Shown piece by piece: positions 42,830-55,070 of a stretch of DNA of 64,000 nt (positions within the stretch are counted from its first letter, which is position 1; each line of letters starts with the position of its first letter). The stretch spans positions 1-64,000 of the forward strand of contig VXIS01000052.1 of the NCBI GenBank assembly GCA_008704415.1, in the 5' to 3' direction. Below the pieces are notes generated by a model. It was not told the DNA's origin, made no database searches, and was given only the letters and a program-made list of their open reading frames with translations. This stretch comes from Sphaerosporella brunnea (lineage: Eukaryota > Ascomycota > Pezizomycetes > Pezizales > Pyronemataceae). The translations under genes were made by a program, and so were the position numbers.

Positions 42830-45460
42830 GATCGAGTGATATGCCGTGGTGGAGCGCAGCGACGGGCATGACTGCTGTACCCGTCCCACGCCGAGCCCTG
42901 CGCCGAGTTCTGCGCCGAGCCTCTATGTTTTGAGTACACTTTTGTTGCCACAACTCCGTCAGTTTTCATTTGACTGACTTCGAAATTGAAGCTACAGAAT
43001 CCTCTAGTCGCCCGTGCTCTCCTTTCCCCCATCCTCGCGCTCTCCACTACCCCGCGCTACGATGCTACCTTGCCGAGTCCTGCGCCGTCGGTGCCTCAAT
43101 GTTCTCTCCGGCCATAACTTTGCCAGTTTTCATCTGATTGACTTGGGGGTTGAAGCTGCAGATTACCCACCGCATCCTCCACGCTCCACGCCCTACGCTC
43201 CACGCTCTACACTCCAAGCTCTACGCTCCACCCCGAACCCGTGTCGCGTCCCACGCCGAGTCCTGCGCCGAGCCTCTACCTTTTGAGTACGCTTCCGTTC
43301 TCTTCTCGCTTTGCGACACCACACATGCCCCAGTCCTCCGAGCCCCCGGGTTGCGTTTCACGCCGAGTCGTACGCCGAGTCGTACGCCGAGCCTCCATAT
43401 GTTTTGAGTACGCTTTCCTGCTACAACTCTGTCAGTTTTCATCCAATTGATTTTGGGATTGAAGCTGCAGGTTACAGATCTCATCGACTACCCGCTTCGC
43501 AACACGATCCCCCCTCGCACAATGCTGCACTTTTGATGAAGGATTGGAAAGGATTGAAGGGAGATGTATGCAGCACACAATGATCAATATCAACTTCACG
43601 AGCTCAAAGTGTTGATGAGAATTATGCTTCAACGTGGTTTATTCTCCGACTACCCTTTACGCTTTCCTTCAACCTTCCCAAGCCCCGCGTCTCTTGTCAC
43701 ACGCCCAATCCTGCGCCCAGCCTTCATATTTTGAGTATGCTTTTCCTGCTACAACTCTGTCAGTTCGCATCAGATTGACTTCGGAATTGAAGCGGGCCCG
43801 CCCCTCCCGCTCCCCCCCCATGCATACAACTCAACTATCTTGAGCCATGGGTCCCTTACCAGGTCCGAATGCCTTTTCCAAGCTGTGGATGGAGAAGGAG
43901 GCTCTCCCCCGAAGGGTATGAGCTAGAGTTTACCGTCTTCTGCGACGCGACACCTGTGAATGGAACACACTCAAGGCAAAGGTTGTGGGAGATGAAAGCT
44001 CGCCAGTTTTGTCTTTACTTTGGATGGACAATAATTATGTCAACTTCCTAACGACTATTCACAATGTTCACGGCAAGGAAAACTATGTGGTCTGCAAGCG
44101 AAAGTGTCGATCAGGTACAACCAAAGCTGATGATAGGAGCGTGCAAAAACACTACAGCCCTAGCGAAAAGGAAAAGCTTTTCCCAATCGCGAGAGCAATC
44201 TGGGAATACAGCCACTTGATGGGGGGTGTGGATATCCATGACCAAAAGCGAGCGCATCTGTCCAGCCACCTCAAAACACGGAGAAATTGGCTCTATTTAT
44301 TCTTTTGGCTACTGATGTGATCATCATCAATGCACACATCTTGTATCTGGTAGTGAAACAAGAGTCCGGTACACCCCTAAAGCACTTGATGAGCCATCGA
44401 GAATTTTGCATGCTCCTTGTCGATGAACTACTCAACACCTACAGCACCAAGCGCGTCCAAGTCAGCATTACGGTTACTAAGTTATCGGGCTTTAAGGACT
44501 TGGGCAGCTCCCAGGACTTAGACAGCTCTAAGAACGTACCTGGACTCGATAAACCACTTGCACCTAGATCCCATGTGGCCGGCTCCTTGCCTACTCGTGA
44601 AGGATCAAAGTCGCGTAAGAAAAAGGGGACCTGCACATATTGCAAAGTGGTCAGCAAGCACGTAGCATTGCAAGAGGTTTCGCTCAACACAACACAGAGT
44701 GCAAGACCATCCCAAACCGCTAACTTGCAACACTTGCGAGGTTTCCCTATGCCCGAACAAGTGCTGGAACGAATATCATGCGAAACGCAACGGTCACGTC
44801 TGGGGAGCACGAAGTTGTAGCGACATAGAGTGGGTGCAAAGCGCGGGGTGGTGGAGATCGCGGGATGGTGGAGAGCACGGGGTGGTGGAGAGCACGAGGT
44901 GGGTAATCTGTCACTTCAATCCCTAAGTCAATTAGATGCAAACTGGCAGAGTTGCGGCAGGATAGGCATACGCAAAACACAGATACTCAGACCACATGGC
45001 TGGGCTCGGCTACGTAGCATCATAACGCGGGAAGCTGGGGAGCGCAGAGTGGTGGAGAGCATGAAGTGGGTAGTCTGCACTTCAATCTCTAAGTCAATCG
45101 GATGCAAACTGATAGAGTTGCGGCAGGATAGGCATACACAAAACACAGATACTCAGACCACATGGCTGGGCTCGGCAAGGTAGCATCGTAGCGCGGGAAG
45201 CTAGAGAGCACGGAGTGGTGGTGGAGAGCACGGGGTGGTGGAGAGCATGAGGTGGGTAATCTGTAGCTTCAAACCCCAAGTCAATCGGATGAAAACTGTC
45301 AAAGTTATGGCTGGAGAAGCGTACTCAGAACACAGAGGGCTCGGCGCAGGACTCGGCGTGGGACGCGATGTGGGGTTCGGGAGCATTGGAGCGTGGAGCG
45401 TGGAGGATGCGGTGGGTATCTGCAGCTTCAAACCCCAAGTCAATCGGCTGCCAGGGCTTT
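42830..45460 (+). mobile_element. piggyBac-type element with inverted subterminal repeat arrays
   Basis: Left arm 42,870-43,850 carries at least four ~160-bp units in plus orientation (CAGTTTTCATTTGACTGACT near 42,958; related blocks near 43,125, 43,431 and 43,760). The right arm 44,840-45,450 carries three in minus orientation (CAAGTCAATCGGATGAAAAC near 45,285 and two earlier). Between them lies the broken transposase. The arrangement makes the arrays part of the transposon, not host satellite. Exact ends and a TTAA duplication are not resolved; a TTAA-like site occurs at 42822. Confidence 0.65.
43850..44820 (+). pseudogene. piggyBac transposase remnant (DDE_Tnp_1_7 type)
   Basis: The frame from ~43,850 reads FSKLWMEKEALPRRV, one TGA (43919-43921), then CEWNTLKAKVVGDESSPVLS with LLWMDNNYVNFLTTIH, and IWEYSHLMGGVDIHDQKRAH followed by NWLYLFFWLL. 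The Asp residues of MDNN and GGVD are the piggyBac catalytic positions of this half. The frame then shifts near 44,318 to DVIIINAHILYLVVKQESG with HREF. Further shifts break up the C-terminal Cys-rich finger (GTCTYCK, later TCNTCEVSLC and NKCWNEYH). The N-terminal half with the first catalytic Asp is absent. Inactive. Confidence 0.85.
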
Positions 45461-47444
45461 GAGTGATCTCCGGTGAAGACCAGCCACGGCGAGTTGGCGG
45501 AGTTCAATCGGCGCCGATAAACTTATCAGGATCTGCAATGTGATAGTAAACTCCTATCTAGCGATTTCCTCCTAGTCATCATTTTTACACAGCGAACGTC
45601 TTTATATACTTTTCGTTTCAAGCTGCGTTGTGAGTCCCATAGTCGCAGGTTTTGCTATGCTCCCTCCCCACCTCCCCGCACGAGACGAGACGGAAACTCA
45701 TTCTCATCCTCATCCGCCTCTCCTACCGCCTTTGAAACGCGTCCATCAACCCCCGAGCGCAGTCTGCAGATTGGATTTTGGTCAGGGATTCTTGGAGTTG
45801 TGAGCATCCAATATTGGGGGGCTGTAGCTGTATGAGGGTCACTGAAAATCACTCGCTCCCAAATTCTCCAGCCCGCGAAGGTCCAGGTTTAATGCGACGT
45901 GCATCGTAATGAGGAGGAACTGTTACCAAATAACTAGATCCGCTTGCGGTGCTGTCGCTCACTTCCTGGGCTACTTACAAGAGAATGGTTTAATTTTGGC
46001 AGGAAATTCAACCGTTGCTTACGCTCGTAAAGCAAAAGCACCCACTCTACGACAATCCGGGGGAGGGGGGGAGGCCGAATATTTCTTATTGCTTTCAAGA
46101 AAATACATGTTTAATTACCGTTCACAGGGGAGACCTTGAATGCAAGAACTGGGCCAAGTGAAACGCGACGCCGAGATCTGCCTGATTGTGATGGGCCGAC
46201 GACAGCTGATTTTTTTGGCCGGTAATACAGGTCTACGACTGAGGCGGTGCTTCGAAGCATCCCTTGAGCTACTACTACCTAGATACAGGGTTTGAAATGG
46301 TCCTGATCGGTCACGATCAGCAGCTCTATTGCCGGCACGGGCAACAGTGCCGCGTCCTGCGGGATACCAAAGCTGTGAAGACGGCTCCTGAGACTGACTG
46401 GGCCTGGTGGCTACGGAAGCTTTTGTGTTCTGGGGGGCAGGTCTCTTTTCTTTTGTTGTTGTTTCCCCACGATCCGAGTGCTATGCTATGAGTAACCGTT
46501 CACAAACGTCACTCGGACGTGAACCTCAGGTGTTCGCAACCTACATCCCCCTCCCCCCATCCCCCGGAAGCTCTCAAAGAGCAAAGAGGGGCAGTCGTTA
46601 ACCGTTGCCCCTGTTGCCTTCGGCGTCATCCTGCAGTTGCCAGCGAAGCAGCATCGCGTGCCTCTTATCGATAGGACAGACGCATACGTGGTGGCACCGG
46701 TGTTGACAAGCGTATTTATGGGACGAACCACCGAAGAACCCAAATATGTATGTACGTACGCATTGCTGCTATGGACTGTTGTGATCCTGGTGGTGGTGGT
46801 GGAGAAGGTTTTTGTATGGGAGAGTGCGTATGTGCACGAACGATGTGGTTATCAGGCCAATCAGACGACCGTCGGGAAGATAAGCTCTCTTGCTGTATTG
46901 CTATAGTGTGATTGATGTAATGGGCGGGGATGCGTATAGTAGTAGATATCGGTATCGATGGATACCAGGGATTTAGAAGGCCTCGCGTCGCGACGGACTC
47001 GTTACGACTTTACGAGTGGTTTGTTACTGTTTTGAAAGAAATGCTAAACAAGTACAGGTCAGGCTCCAAGAACATGATGTGGAAAGTTGCAAGTTGGAAG
47101 TCGGACGGCTCGTTGCGTTTTTCTTCGTGCAGCTCGAGTGCTGCTTCAGTATCCAGCCGGAGTTTCACATGCCGGCGCCAAATATGTCAGGCCACCTGCC
47201 CCGCTTCCGCAGGCTTTCGAGAAACCTCGACGGAATGGAGGGGAGCAGCTGCAAGGAAGGACGAACTTCACCAGTCACCGGGAGCATCGAGGGAAGCCAA
47301 AGCTGACCGATCGCATCTTCCAAGATGCACCAGTACGGTTTGACAGCCTCTCATCTAATGATGACCGTACGAGGGCAATACAACGGCAGTGCACAGTTCA
47401 CCGCAGAGCCACGAGGTCACTCTACTGCAGCCGCTGATTCGATT
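45461..47444. other. Unassigned region
   Basis: No supported gene. An ATG-started plus frame at 46930-47343 (137 codons) is open but becomes Ser/Arg-biased, and other frames overlap it. A GTACGTACG short repeat is near 46,750. Confidence 0.35.
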
Positions 47445-47810
47445 TCAATCTTCCGAAGCCACCACAAACCCTCTCATGCAGTTTTTGAGTCGGGGGGCGC
47501 CGGGTTTCTTCCGTGATCTCCGTCTGGGCCTCCATTCGATATACCATTTTGAGGTCGGAAGCTCCCAGCCTTTGCACGTTCTGCCAGTGGGGGGAGTGGA
47601 GACCAATTTTTTTTTTCTCAAATCCAATTTTGGAGGGTAGGAGGGGGGGGGGGGTGGCAGCCGCAGAACCTCCTGATCCACAGGAGTCGTTTTTGCAGAA
47701 AGCAAAGGGTGGCATGCGACTTCCAATTCGCCCAACGCTTCCGTGTCGTCGGCCTTTTTGAGGGCATTGTTCACTGAATCCAAAAGCACCTGCCGCCATG
47801 CCAACCTCAT
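47445..47810 (-). CDS. Candidate exon/protein, 121 aa
   Basis: ATG 47810 opens a frame beginning MRLAWRQVLLDSVNNALKKA with DDTEALGELEVACHP, a convincing helical stretch. It becomes Pro- and Lys-rich through C- and A-runs, then ends WYIEWRPRRRSRKKPG... The frame is also open upstream to about 47,965 without ATG, so the ATG may be internal to a larger spliced gene. It lies downstream of the candidate at 47912-48411 on the same strand. Not recognised. Confidence 0.35.
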   Translation of the reverse strand: MRLAWRQVLLDSVNNALKKADDTEALGELEVACHPLLSAKTTPVDQEVLRLPPPPPSYPPKLDLRKKKLVSTPPTGRTCKGWELPTSKWYIEWRPRRRSRKKPGAPRLKNCMRGFVVASED

Positions 47811-47911
47811 CAAACTGTGGACGAGGCTTTCGGAGACACAAACTGTAACGGATAGAGGCCTTCTAAGGAGGTTGACTGCTGCGTGTTGAGAGCGCAGGAC
47901 GATAGCGAAGG

Positions 47912-48411
47912 TTAGGGAGCAGGCGTGTAGTGCAAAGCCTGAACTGAATCCCGGGGTAGTTTTCTATTGTGCCGACATCGTGCTCCCGAACTATCGTAAA
48001 ACTCGGATGAAACCCAGTTAAGAAGTCCGGAGGTGAAGCCTGCAGTACAACGTTGGAACTCAGGACGAGTGACCATTAGTGAGAAACATCTCGGCCTGAC
48101 AGCCTGAAAGAAAAGAGAGGAGCAGCGGCCCCGCACAAGCCTACCTCTACCGGTTTCTCTCCTTCCAACTTGCCCTGACGCAAATCCCGTTTTGCAACAC
48201 CTGTGAAACAAAAGCAAAGCAAAACCCATGCTGAGAAGGTCGTAAGCCACGTCTGAAGTTGGATATGCGAAACAAGCCCTTGGCTGGTCCCCAACAACGG
48301 CCTGGTAAAGGGGGAAGATTCGTTGAGTCGAACAAAGCGGTAGAGGACGAACTCGAGTGTTACTCGGATGAAGGGTGGCGGCTGGATGTAATTAAACGCG
48401 GAACGGCTCAT
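47912..48411 (-). CDS. Candidate two-exon gene, 150 aa
   Basis: Proposed exons 48411-48151 and 48103-47912. The 47-nt intron starts GTAGAG and ends with the strong pyrimidine tract CTCTCTTTTCTTTCAG. ATG at 48411: MSRSAFNYIQPPPFIRVTLE... The product includes a hydrophobic stretch (TTFSAWVLLCFCF, near residue 64) and RDLRQGKLEGEKP before the junction. The exon-2 frame runs to TAA at 47912. A second strong acceptor-like site (GCTTTTGTTTCACAG) lies within exon 1, so other splice forms are possible. Not recognised. Confidence 0.35.
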
Positions 48412-49245
48412 TCAATTCCGAAGTGTCGTTTGTAAGCTCATTGTATGTAGATGGCAACGAAGGACTCCCTAGTCGTTTGGGGCTGTGATATAACACGCGG
48501 CCGACGCTTTGACAGCTCCACCAACATAATGAAATGAGTTTAAAAGCAAAGGGATAAGACGTACGTGGGAACGTGGGGGGGGGCGTGGGGTGCGCTGTTT
48601 ATATGGATCCGTTTCCGCGACGACGAACGTCTGAGCCTCGATTTCGACGCGACACAAAGCAGCAAACACTATAACTTTAGACGCCGATATCATCGGAGTT
48701 AGCGATAAACGAGAGGCGATGTCATTTCGGTGAGGTTCATGATTATGCGATTCGTGGGGCGAAAGTGAAGTGTCCGGCGTTTGCAGCCTCAGCCCACGCG
48801 GTCGGGTTGCAATATGTTTCAAAGCTTGAGAAATCCCTGGCTTTTTCACAGTTCAAATACCAAATAAGAGCGGTCTCACTGTAGCGGGGTTGTTTAGATA
48901 TAATGATCCTTAAGCGACCCAACTGGCACTTTGGGTTTACACCAAAAATCGATCCACTAATACTAGTCTAACCACATGGCTCGTACCAATTCTCTCAGAG
49001 TGTTGCTATCGTGGGCTGACGTTTATGGTACTTAGAGCTCATAAGATTCAGAAAAACCGGGCGAACAGCCGTTGCCGTACCGGAACATTGCACATCGCTG
49101 TTCACCTACCAATCACAGTTGCACAGCTGTCTTCAGTGCTCTGTAAGAACGTATATAACACAAGGAAGGGCTTCGAAGTGGCTGCACATCTCGGACCGCT
49201 CATCACAGCAAATCACTGATCCGACATCGACCGTTGTTGACAGTA
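48412..49245. other. Unassigned stretch
   Basis: Short open frames only; no family or splice evidence. Confidence 0.35.
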
Positions 49246-49479
49246 TCAGTGCTCTCGTCCACGGTTTTCGCGGCATGGTGCGCTTTCGGCTGGGTTGCTG
49301 CCAACCGCACCGCACGGGAAAGCCCAATCAGAGTCTGGAGATTGCTGCTGTCTGCGCGTGTCGCCGTTGTCGTCAACGGTTGGGGGGTGCAGTTGATGGA
49401 ACGGGCTTTCCTGCAAGGTCGTTGCGCCTCCACAATCTTCTATTGATTGACGACGCCACTTACTCACTAGTGACGACAT
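49246..49479 (-). CDS. Candidate small ORF, 77 aa
   Basis: ATG 49479: MSSLVSKWRRQSIEDCGGAT, then a hydrophilic Gln/Pro/Asp-rich sequence to TGA at 49246. A GTGAGT motif directly after the first four codons could instead be a splice donor. Opposite frames are open too. Weak. Confidence 0.22.
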   Translation of the reverse strand: MSSLVSKWRRQSIEDCGGATTLQESPFHQLHPPTVDDNGDTRRQQQSPDSDWAFPCGAVGSNPAESAPCRENRGREH

Positions 49480-51701
49480 GTCAGACACACTTTCCCAAAA
49501 AAGCTAAACCAAGGTACTGGAACCAAACGTTCTCGGCTGTTGAGACCATCTCTGGTGGCATTCGCAGGCATTCTTTAAGGTGACGTCGCGTGCTTCTATA
49601 CCCGCTCGTCCCCCCCGCTCGTCCTCCCCACTCAAGTGTCATTTTTCATGGAAAAAGAGGTTACTTCCCTGAATTGGCATTCCTACCCCAAAGTGCGAGA
49701 ATTCTGCACCATGTAGCATGCAGAGCTTCACAGCAAATTGGGATCTGGCACTGGTATATACGGTTATTCCCCCCTTCTTCTGTCTTCACTCAGCTAAATA
49801 TCATCGCGCCGGAAGGATGCTAGCTTACCAAGAACGTAGTCTGTCAGTCAGCTACTGGGAAGCCACAGGACCTGGTTGGCAAAAAAGTGGCCAACAGACT
49901 ACCAAGAACGGACTACACGATTCCACCGAATTAGACAGATAACGCGAGAAGGTTTTACCGGAAGGACTACCCCTTCGCTGCATATTCTCGACTCAGGCGT
50001 CTTTCTCCCCCAGAAGTGCTCCCATCAACGGCTGAAGCTTTTCCGCCAACCTACTTCAATTATCTCGAATGGCAGCATGGCCGGGTGGGTGGTGAGAAAA
50101 CTCCATTCCCTTGAAGCCACTCGGAGCTGCAGGCTCTGCTGTCGGTGAGCTATTAGCATCTCCGCCACAAGCTTGAAGCTATGAGTCAACGCTAGCTCAC
50201 ATCTAGGTTTTCCGCACCATCAACCATCATCATCAGCCATCATCACAACCACTGTCATGAACCATCACCCACACGACACCGCTCCCACCGCTATCATCGC
50301 GTCCGGCTCCAGAGTTTCGATTCCCCGGCGTACTGTACCGTAAATATTGGGCATTCTTGCAACCAAGAACTAGAGCCGCACCGCTGCCTCAGGCGACCCA
50401 GCCTGGTACACCTGAAAGGTGAATTCAGCGCGCACCAAAGACAGCCTGCTCTTCCAAAGCCCCCCATATATAGAGCCAGGAGAACGCTCCCCAAGCGGGA
50501 GGTTGGTTCCCTTCCTTCATTTTCCTCGCCCTCCTCTTACGTGTAGTGCGGCCAGCCAGCTCTTCCAGATCCTCAGGCGCTGCAACACACCGAAAAAAAA
50601 ACAAAAAAAACACCAACTTTGGAGTTCCATGACCGTTTATTCCCGCACGACGATCACGATAATTGTTCGACCATTTGTTCTGAGTTTTTGGTAATAGGCC
50701 ACCCAGTTGTTTCCATCAAAAAAAAAACAAGCCGGATTCCACGAAATGCATCACCGGACGCGTCTCCAGAAGACAGATAAGCCAAAGAGCAGAGAGAGCC
50801 CGGTTCTGGGTCCCAAAATGGGAGGGCTCGGATGGAGGATCAGCCGGTTCCTCGGCCGGGCCGAAATATTCCCATCGCGAATCCGGCGCACCGAGGCCGT
50901 TGCCGCGCGGGCCTCTCCCCCCTGCATCGAGCAGCAGCGCAGTTTGATTTATAACTAACACCACCCGTCCTGCAACATTAATCCAAAGCGTTCGATCTAC
51001 ACAGAAATTCCACGAGAGCAGAAATTGCGGGGAGTTTCCCCGGTGGTGGCATAAGGCATTGGGTGGCACACTTGCCCGTATGTCCGCATGTGAGAACTGA
51101 CGGAAACTTCGACCAACGGTGGCGATGGCAGTGCAGTGATGGCGAACTCAAGATATAGGAGGCACCTGATCCTCCCAGTCTTAGATTAGACAATAAATTC
51201 TTCTTTCTTTTGGTGCCTTCCCCCAAAGTAAAGTATCTTTAGCACTCGGCTGACCATTAGAAATATAGAATACCTACCGCAATAGTCAGCGAGCAACGCC
51301 GGCGCCAGAAGGCTTCCGCACCAATCACCGCATCACTGATCACTTTTCTTTCGAAATCTCTTGGATCCCGTGGCTGGTGATTCATCACGAGTCATCCCGT
51401 GAAACAGCTTCAACTCAGAAAAACCAGAGGTTAGCATTCGCGACACAAACCCATGAGCGCTCGCCTATAGCCGCTCAGAACCGACCAATGGAACACCGTT
51501 TATACCCTAAGACCAAAGGTTCCACTTTGACTGGGAAGTAGAGCGCGAGACCTCTGCGCAACCAATGTCTGCGTCAGCTGAGGTCTGTCTGTGGAACGTC
51601 TAAGGGGAATTGACTTTTGAACACAGGCAGACTCGGTGAGGTATGTGGGGCCGAGCCGGAGCATAAAAGGGGGCGTCCGCTCCCCGTCGGTCATCGAAAA
51701 A
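49480..51701. other. Unassigned region
   Basis: No supported gene. Contains CAT/ATC-rich short repeats near 50,215-50,260 and an A-run near 50,595. TATA-like CATAAAAGGG at 51662-51671 may belong to the small ORF that follows. Confidence 0.35.
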
Positions 51702-51851
51702 ATGCGTGGCGATAACCCGATCACATGCTTCCTGCTTTCCCTGTTAGCTTCCGCCCGCCATCCGAATATTCGAGAATTATGTAACCGCAGTCGAAGTCCG
51801 CGCAACAACATTTTACCTACGGACGACGAAGTCTGCAAGAAAGGCTGCTAG
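51702..51851 (+). CDS. Candidate small secreted Cys-containing peptide, 49 aa
   Basis: ATG 51702 lies 31 bases after a TATA-like CATAAAAGGG. The peptide begins MRGDNPITCFLLSLLASA, resembling a short secretion signal, followed by a basic hydrophilic part with three Cys, ending CKKGC. Alternatively a GT at the DDE/V codons could splice to a frame ending KTKTGCRPI. No family recognised; no function inferred. Confidence 0.3.
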   Translation: MRGDNPITCFLLSLLASARHPNIRELCNRSRSPRNNILPTDDEVCKKGC

Positions 51852-52313
51852 TCATTAATGAAAATTGTGCTTTTGGCGATACGATTCACGCGCAGCAGCG
51901 ACAAACGCGCCCGGTATGGAAGGATGTATGGAACACGCGTCTGTTCGTTACCAGGAAAACAAAAACAGGCTGCAGACCAATCTAAGGTACCCGCACTTGC
52001 ATTGCAGGTGCTATCATCTGAAATTGGCAGGACCGGCCGGAACCAGATGCTGGGGTTCTGATTGGTGCAACAAGCCAGTCACACAGTCCCACACTCGCAC
52101 AACTCGATTCAGGAATTGATGGGCGCCATTGTGATCGTCCAAAACGATGATGAAGGTCTGACGTCAATTGCATTAAAAACCGGACAATACTCCTAAAAAC
52201 CGACCGCGCAACGCATTTCCTGTTCCGCAACATCATTATGCAAAGAAAGCTTTCGCCATCTATCAGCATTGACCTAAGAGAACAGGAACATAGATCCATA
52301 CTAACATCGACAT

Positions 52314-53096
52314 TTATTCCTCTGGAAACAGACGCTCATAATCGTCTAGCACCTGGCGGGCCCGATTGCTAGGCATGTTTCTGCCAGGAACTGTAACGGT
52401 CCTCACCCAGCCCTCGATGCAGATGGGGGCTTGAGAATCCCGGCGAATAATACGAGGAACCACTACCCGGGTGTTCGTTGAATGGCGGCCTCGGCCACGA
52501 CGGCGATCGCGCGGCGGGGGGTGCGGATGGTTCGCACCGGAGGATGGCATGGCAGATGAGGATGAAACCACCGGTACGCTGGAGCCGCGACTGCCCATAT
52601 TGGCAGTTTGCGGACGTCTGAGGTCGCCTTCCTGGGCCAACAGAGTAACATGATGGTTACTAGGCCTGCCGCCACCGACCACGTACTCAACCGGGAGCCG
52701 GACCCCACCAGCAGCAGAATCACGGGAGGAATCCGACATGCCTCTGTTTGGGAGGGCTCGGTCTCGGTCTCGGCTTCTGAAGCTTTCGGCCACGGCACGC
52801 CCAGTGTCCGGCAAGCCTTGGGAACCCTGCGCCGTGGAGCGTTCGGCAGTGTAATTGGACCCTCTGAAGATGTGGGATCGTGGATCGGGAGGTGCCTCGC
52901 TAGTGGCCAAAACTTGCAATTCGGATCCGGCATCAATCTCCGTGTAACTGCCCGAGACCCGGAGTCCACGCCCGCGCGCGTTGCGGTTCCGGGCGCCGCG
53001 ACCGGGCAGCTGGTGGGTGTCTGCGTTGCTGGGTCTTGGAGTCAGCATCGTTGCCTTTGCGTTCTGGAGTATGTCAACCTACAACTGGCGAGGCAT
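52314..53096 (-). CDS. Orphan family protein with GWV-x-TVTVPG C-terminus, copy 1 (244 aa)
   Basis: Proposed exons 53096-53083 (MPRQ and part of the next codon) and 53034-52314. The 48-nt intron has donor GTAGGT, a consensus GCTGAC branch and CCAAG acceptor. The ATG sits in CAAAATGCC. The protein is hydrophilic, Arg/Ser/Gly-rich and probably disordered to about residue 190 (RDRRRGRGRHSTNTRVVV). It ends with a conserved block: I-x-GWVRTVTVPGRN, then ARQVLDDYERLFPEE. The same block closes the protein at 62499-63131, where the rest differs, so the C-terminus is the functional part. No membrane segment. Family not recognised. Confidence 0.6.
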
Positions 53097-55070
53097 TTTG
53101 GGTTGAGCGAGGGCAGGGCGTGAAGGTTGAAGTGGGAGCGATGTGTTGGAGCAGCTAAGATGGTTTTGATGGATGTGGTATCAGGCGAAAGAAGAAGCTG
53201 ACAGCGAGTAGCGAGGCGGATTAGGCGGGGGAGATGGTGTGGCACTGGCGATGACAGCTGTGTTAACTTCGACGCCGACTAGCACCCAAAGGGATGAGGA
53301 TCTCACCTTCGAGAGAGCACGATCGACGAACGTAGCGAGAGTAGCCGAGGCGGAAGGGTTTGCGTCGTTGAGCTCGAGGCAATGACGGAGAGCCGAGGGG
53401 ATTTATGTTGGAAACAAAAGCTGCGCCCAGTAAAGCTCGAGCCGCAACACAGAATCCCTTCGGATCCTTTAGTCCCGATCGAGGTGCCGGCTACTTCATT
53501 CGTTGTTCGACGCGAAGGACGCAGGATCACACATGATTCCGAATAACCACCAAATCGGTGATTGTTGACGGTTGGTGGGCTTAGTATGGGCGAGGGGAAG
53601 AATACCCGTGTGGTGGTTGGGTCGCGTTGGCCTGTTGCAGCATGGGGTGGACGGCAGCCTCAAAAAAAAGGAGATGACGACCTGAACGATAAGCAATGAT
53701 TAGTAAGTAAGTTCGACGTTTTCCCCACATTTTCTCAGCACTTCACCCTCAGGATACGAAGGAAAATGCCGGTATCTGGCAATTCGGAAACCGCTCGACC
53801 GTACCGGTAAACAGTCTTAAGTCGGTGTGACTTGACGTTTGCTGCGCGAACGGTGCTGGCGGCGATGACACGACCATTAATGGACCGGGGAAAGGCTTTC
53901 GAACCTGGACAAGTTGCTGTGACCTGCTTTGGCTGCTTGTGACCTGGCGTGGTTTTCCCCATCCTCAGGCTTGCTCCGTTTGGAAATGCCGCCTCTTTTT
54001 CTCTTGTGTTTTTTTTTTTCTTTCGGCGGGCATTCTCAGTCATGATGTTGATCTACAGAGATCCAGGTAGTTTTGTGGATTGGCGTACCCACACAGGCGT
54101 GCAGCGTCGATTCCCCGATGACCAACTACTCCCATCCCGCGTTTTAATGCTCGCAACCATCGTCATGTGGGGCAGCTTTTTGGGGTTGGGGACGCGGTCG
54201 GCTGCAGCCTAACGTCCCACCATTGTGGTCGGCATCCGAAACACGACTTGGCTTAAGCCTACCATATCGGTCTCCACCACATTCGCCAATCAGGACATCA
54301 CTCTCGAGAATCGGACGCCTCGGAAGAATGCCAGGGACGCTTTGGATTTGCCCCACAACAGCTTTAAATTTGTGGTCACAAAAAATCAGTGTACGCGCGC
54401 ACAACACGCACAGCACTGCACACTTATTGCGCATCTGTTTGCGCACAGGCTCTTGTTGTCTCGGAGGCAGTTCCACTGGAAGGGTATTTTGTGGCGATTC
54501 AACAGTTTCAGTCTCCCACATTAGGGATCACGACTGTGCAATCCGTACCATAAAGCTCCACTTTATTTACGCGAACAGCAGCACAATGTACGAACAAAAT
54601 GCGAACAAAAAGAACATGCTTCATAACCCTCGGAAATGAAAGCCACACTACACAAGCAAAACACAAACAAAAATAAACAAAACCCGAACAAATAGAATGC
54701 AATACAGAAGGCTCGGAAGGGAAAATGAGTAGAGATGTCTTGAGAGGGAACACCAAATGATTCGTTATCAAGGCGTCGGGGCCTGGGGATAACGACATCA
54801 CAGAGTGTCCCCTGGGGAGAAGTTGAACAGTTGAGCATATGTGTCCGCGCTCAGACTGTCAGCCGCTTGTGCCATCGTGAGGAGGTAGTCGATTGGTTGG
54901 CACAAGCAGCACCGAGGACCAGAACGCCACAGAAGAACAGCCAACTAGAGAATGGAGGTATTAGTTCTCGGTCGATGGCAGTCGCGATCAGCAAAAGAAA
55001 GGTGGTGTTACTCACAAAAGTGTACACCGTCGGAAGGACATCACCACAAAACATCACCATCGCCAGTTTT
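53097..55070. other. Unassigned region
   Basis: It contains the upstream region of the gene at 52314-53096 and, at its right edge, a possible second exon of the next candidate. A well-formed acceptor (CCATTCTCTAG, minus strand, near 54,952) opens a frame ending in ADTYAQLFNFSPGDTL at 54798. A T-run lies at 54011-54020. Confidence 0.35.

Noticed and set aside
49119..49583. 154-codon plus-strand frame
   Set aside because: It starts with TTG, not ATG, and has Arg/Cys-biased composition without a family signature.
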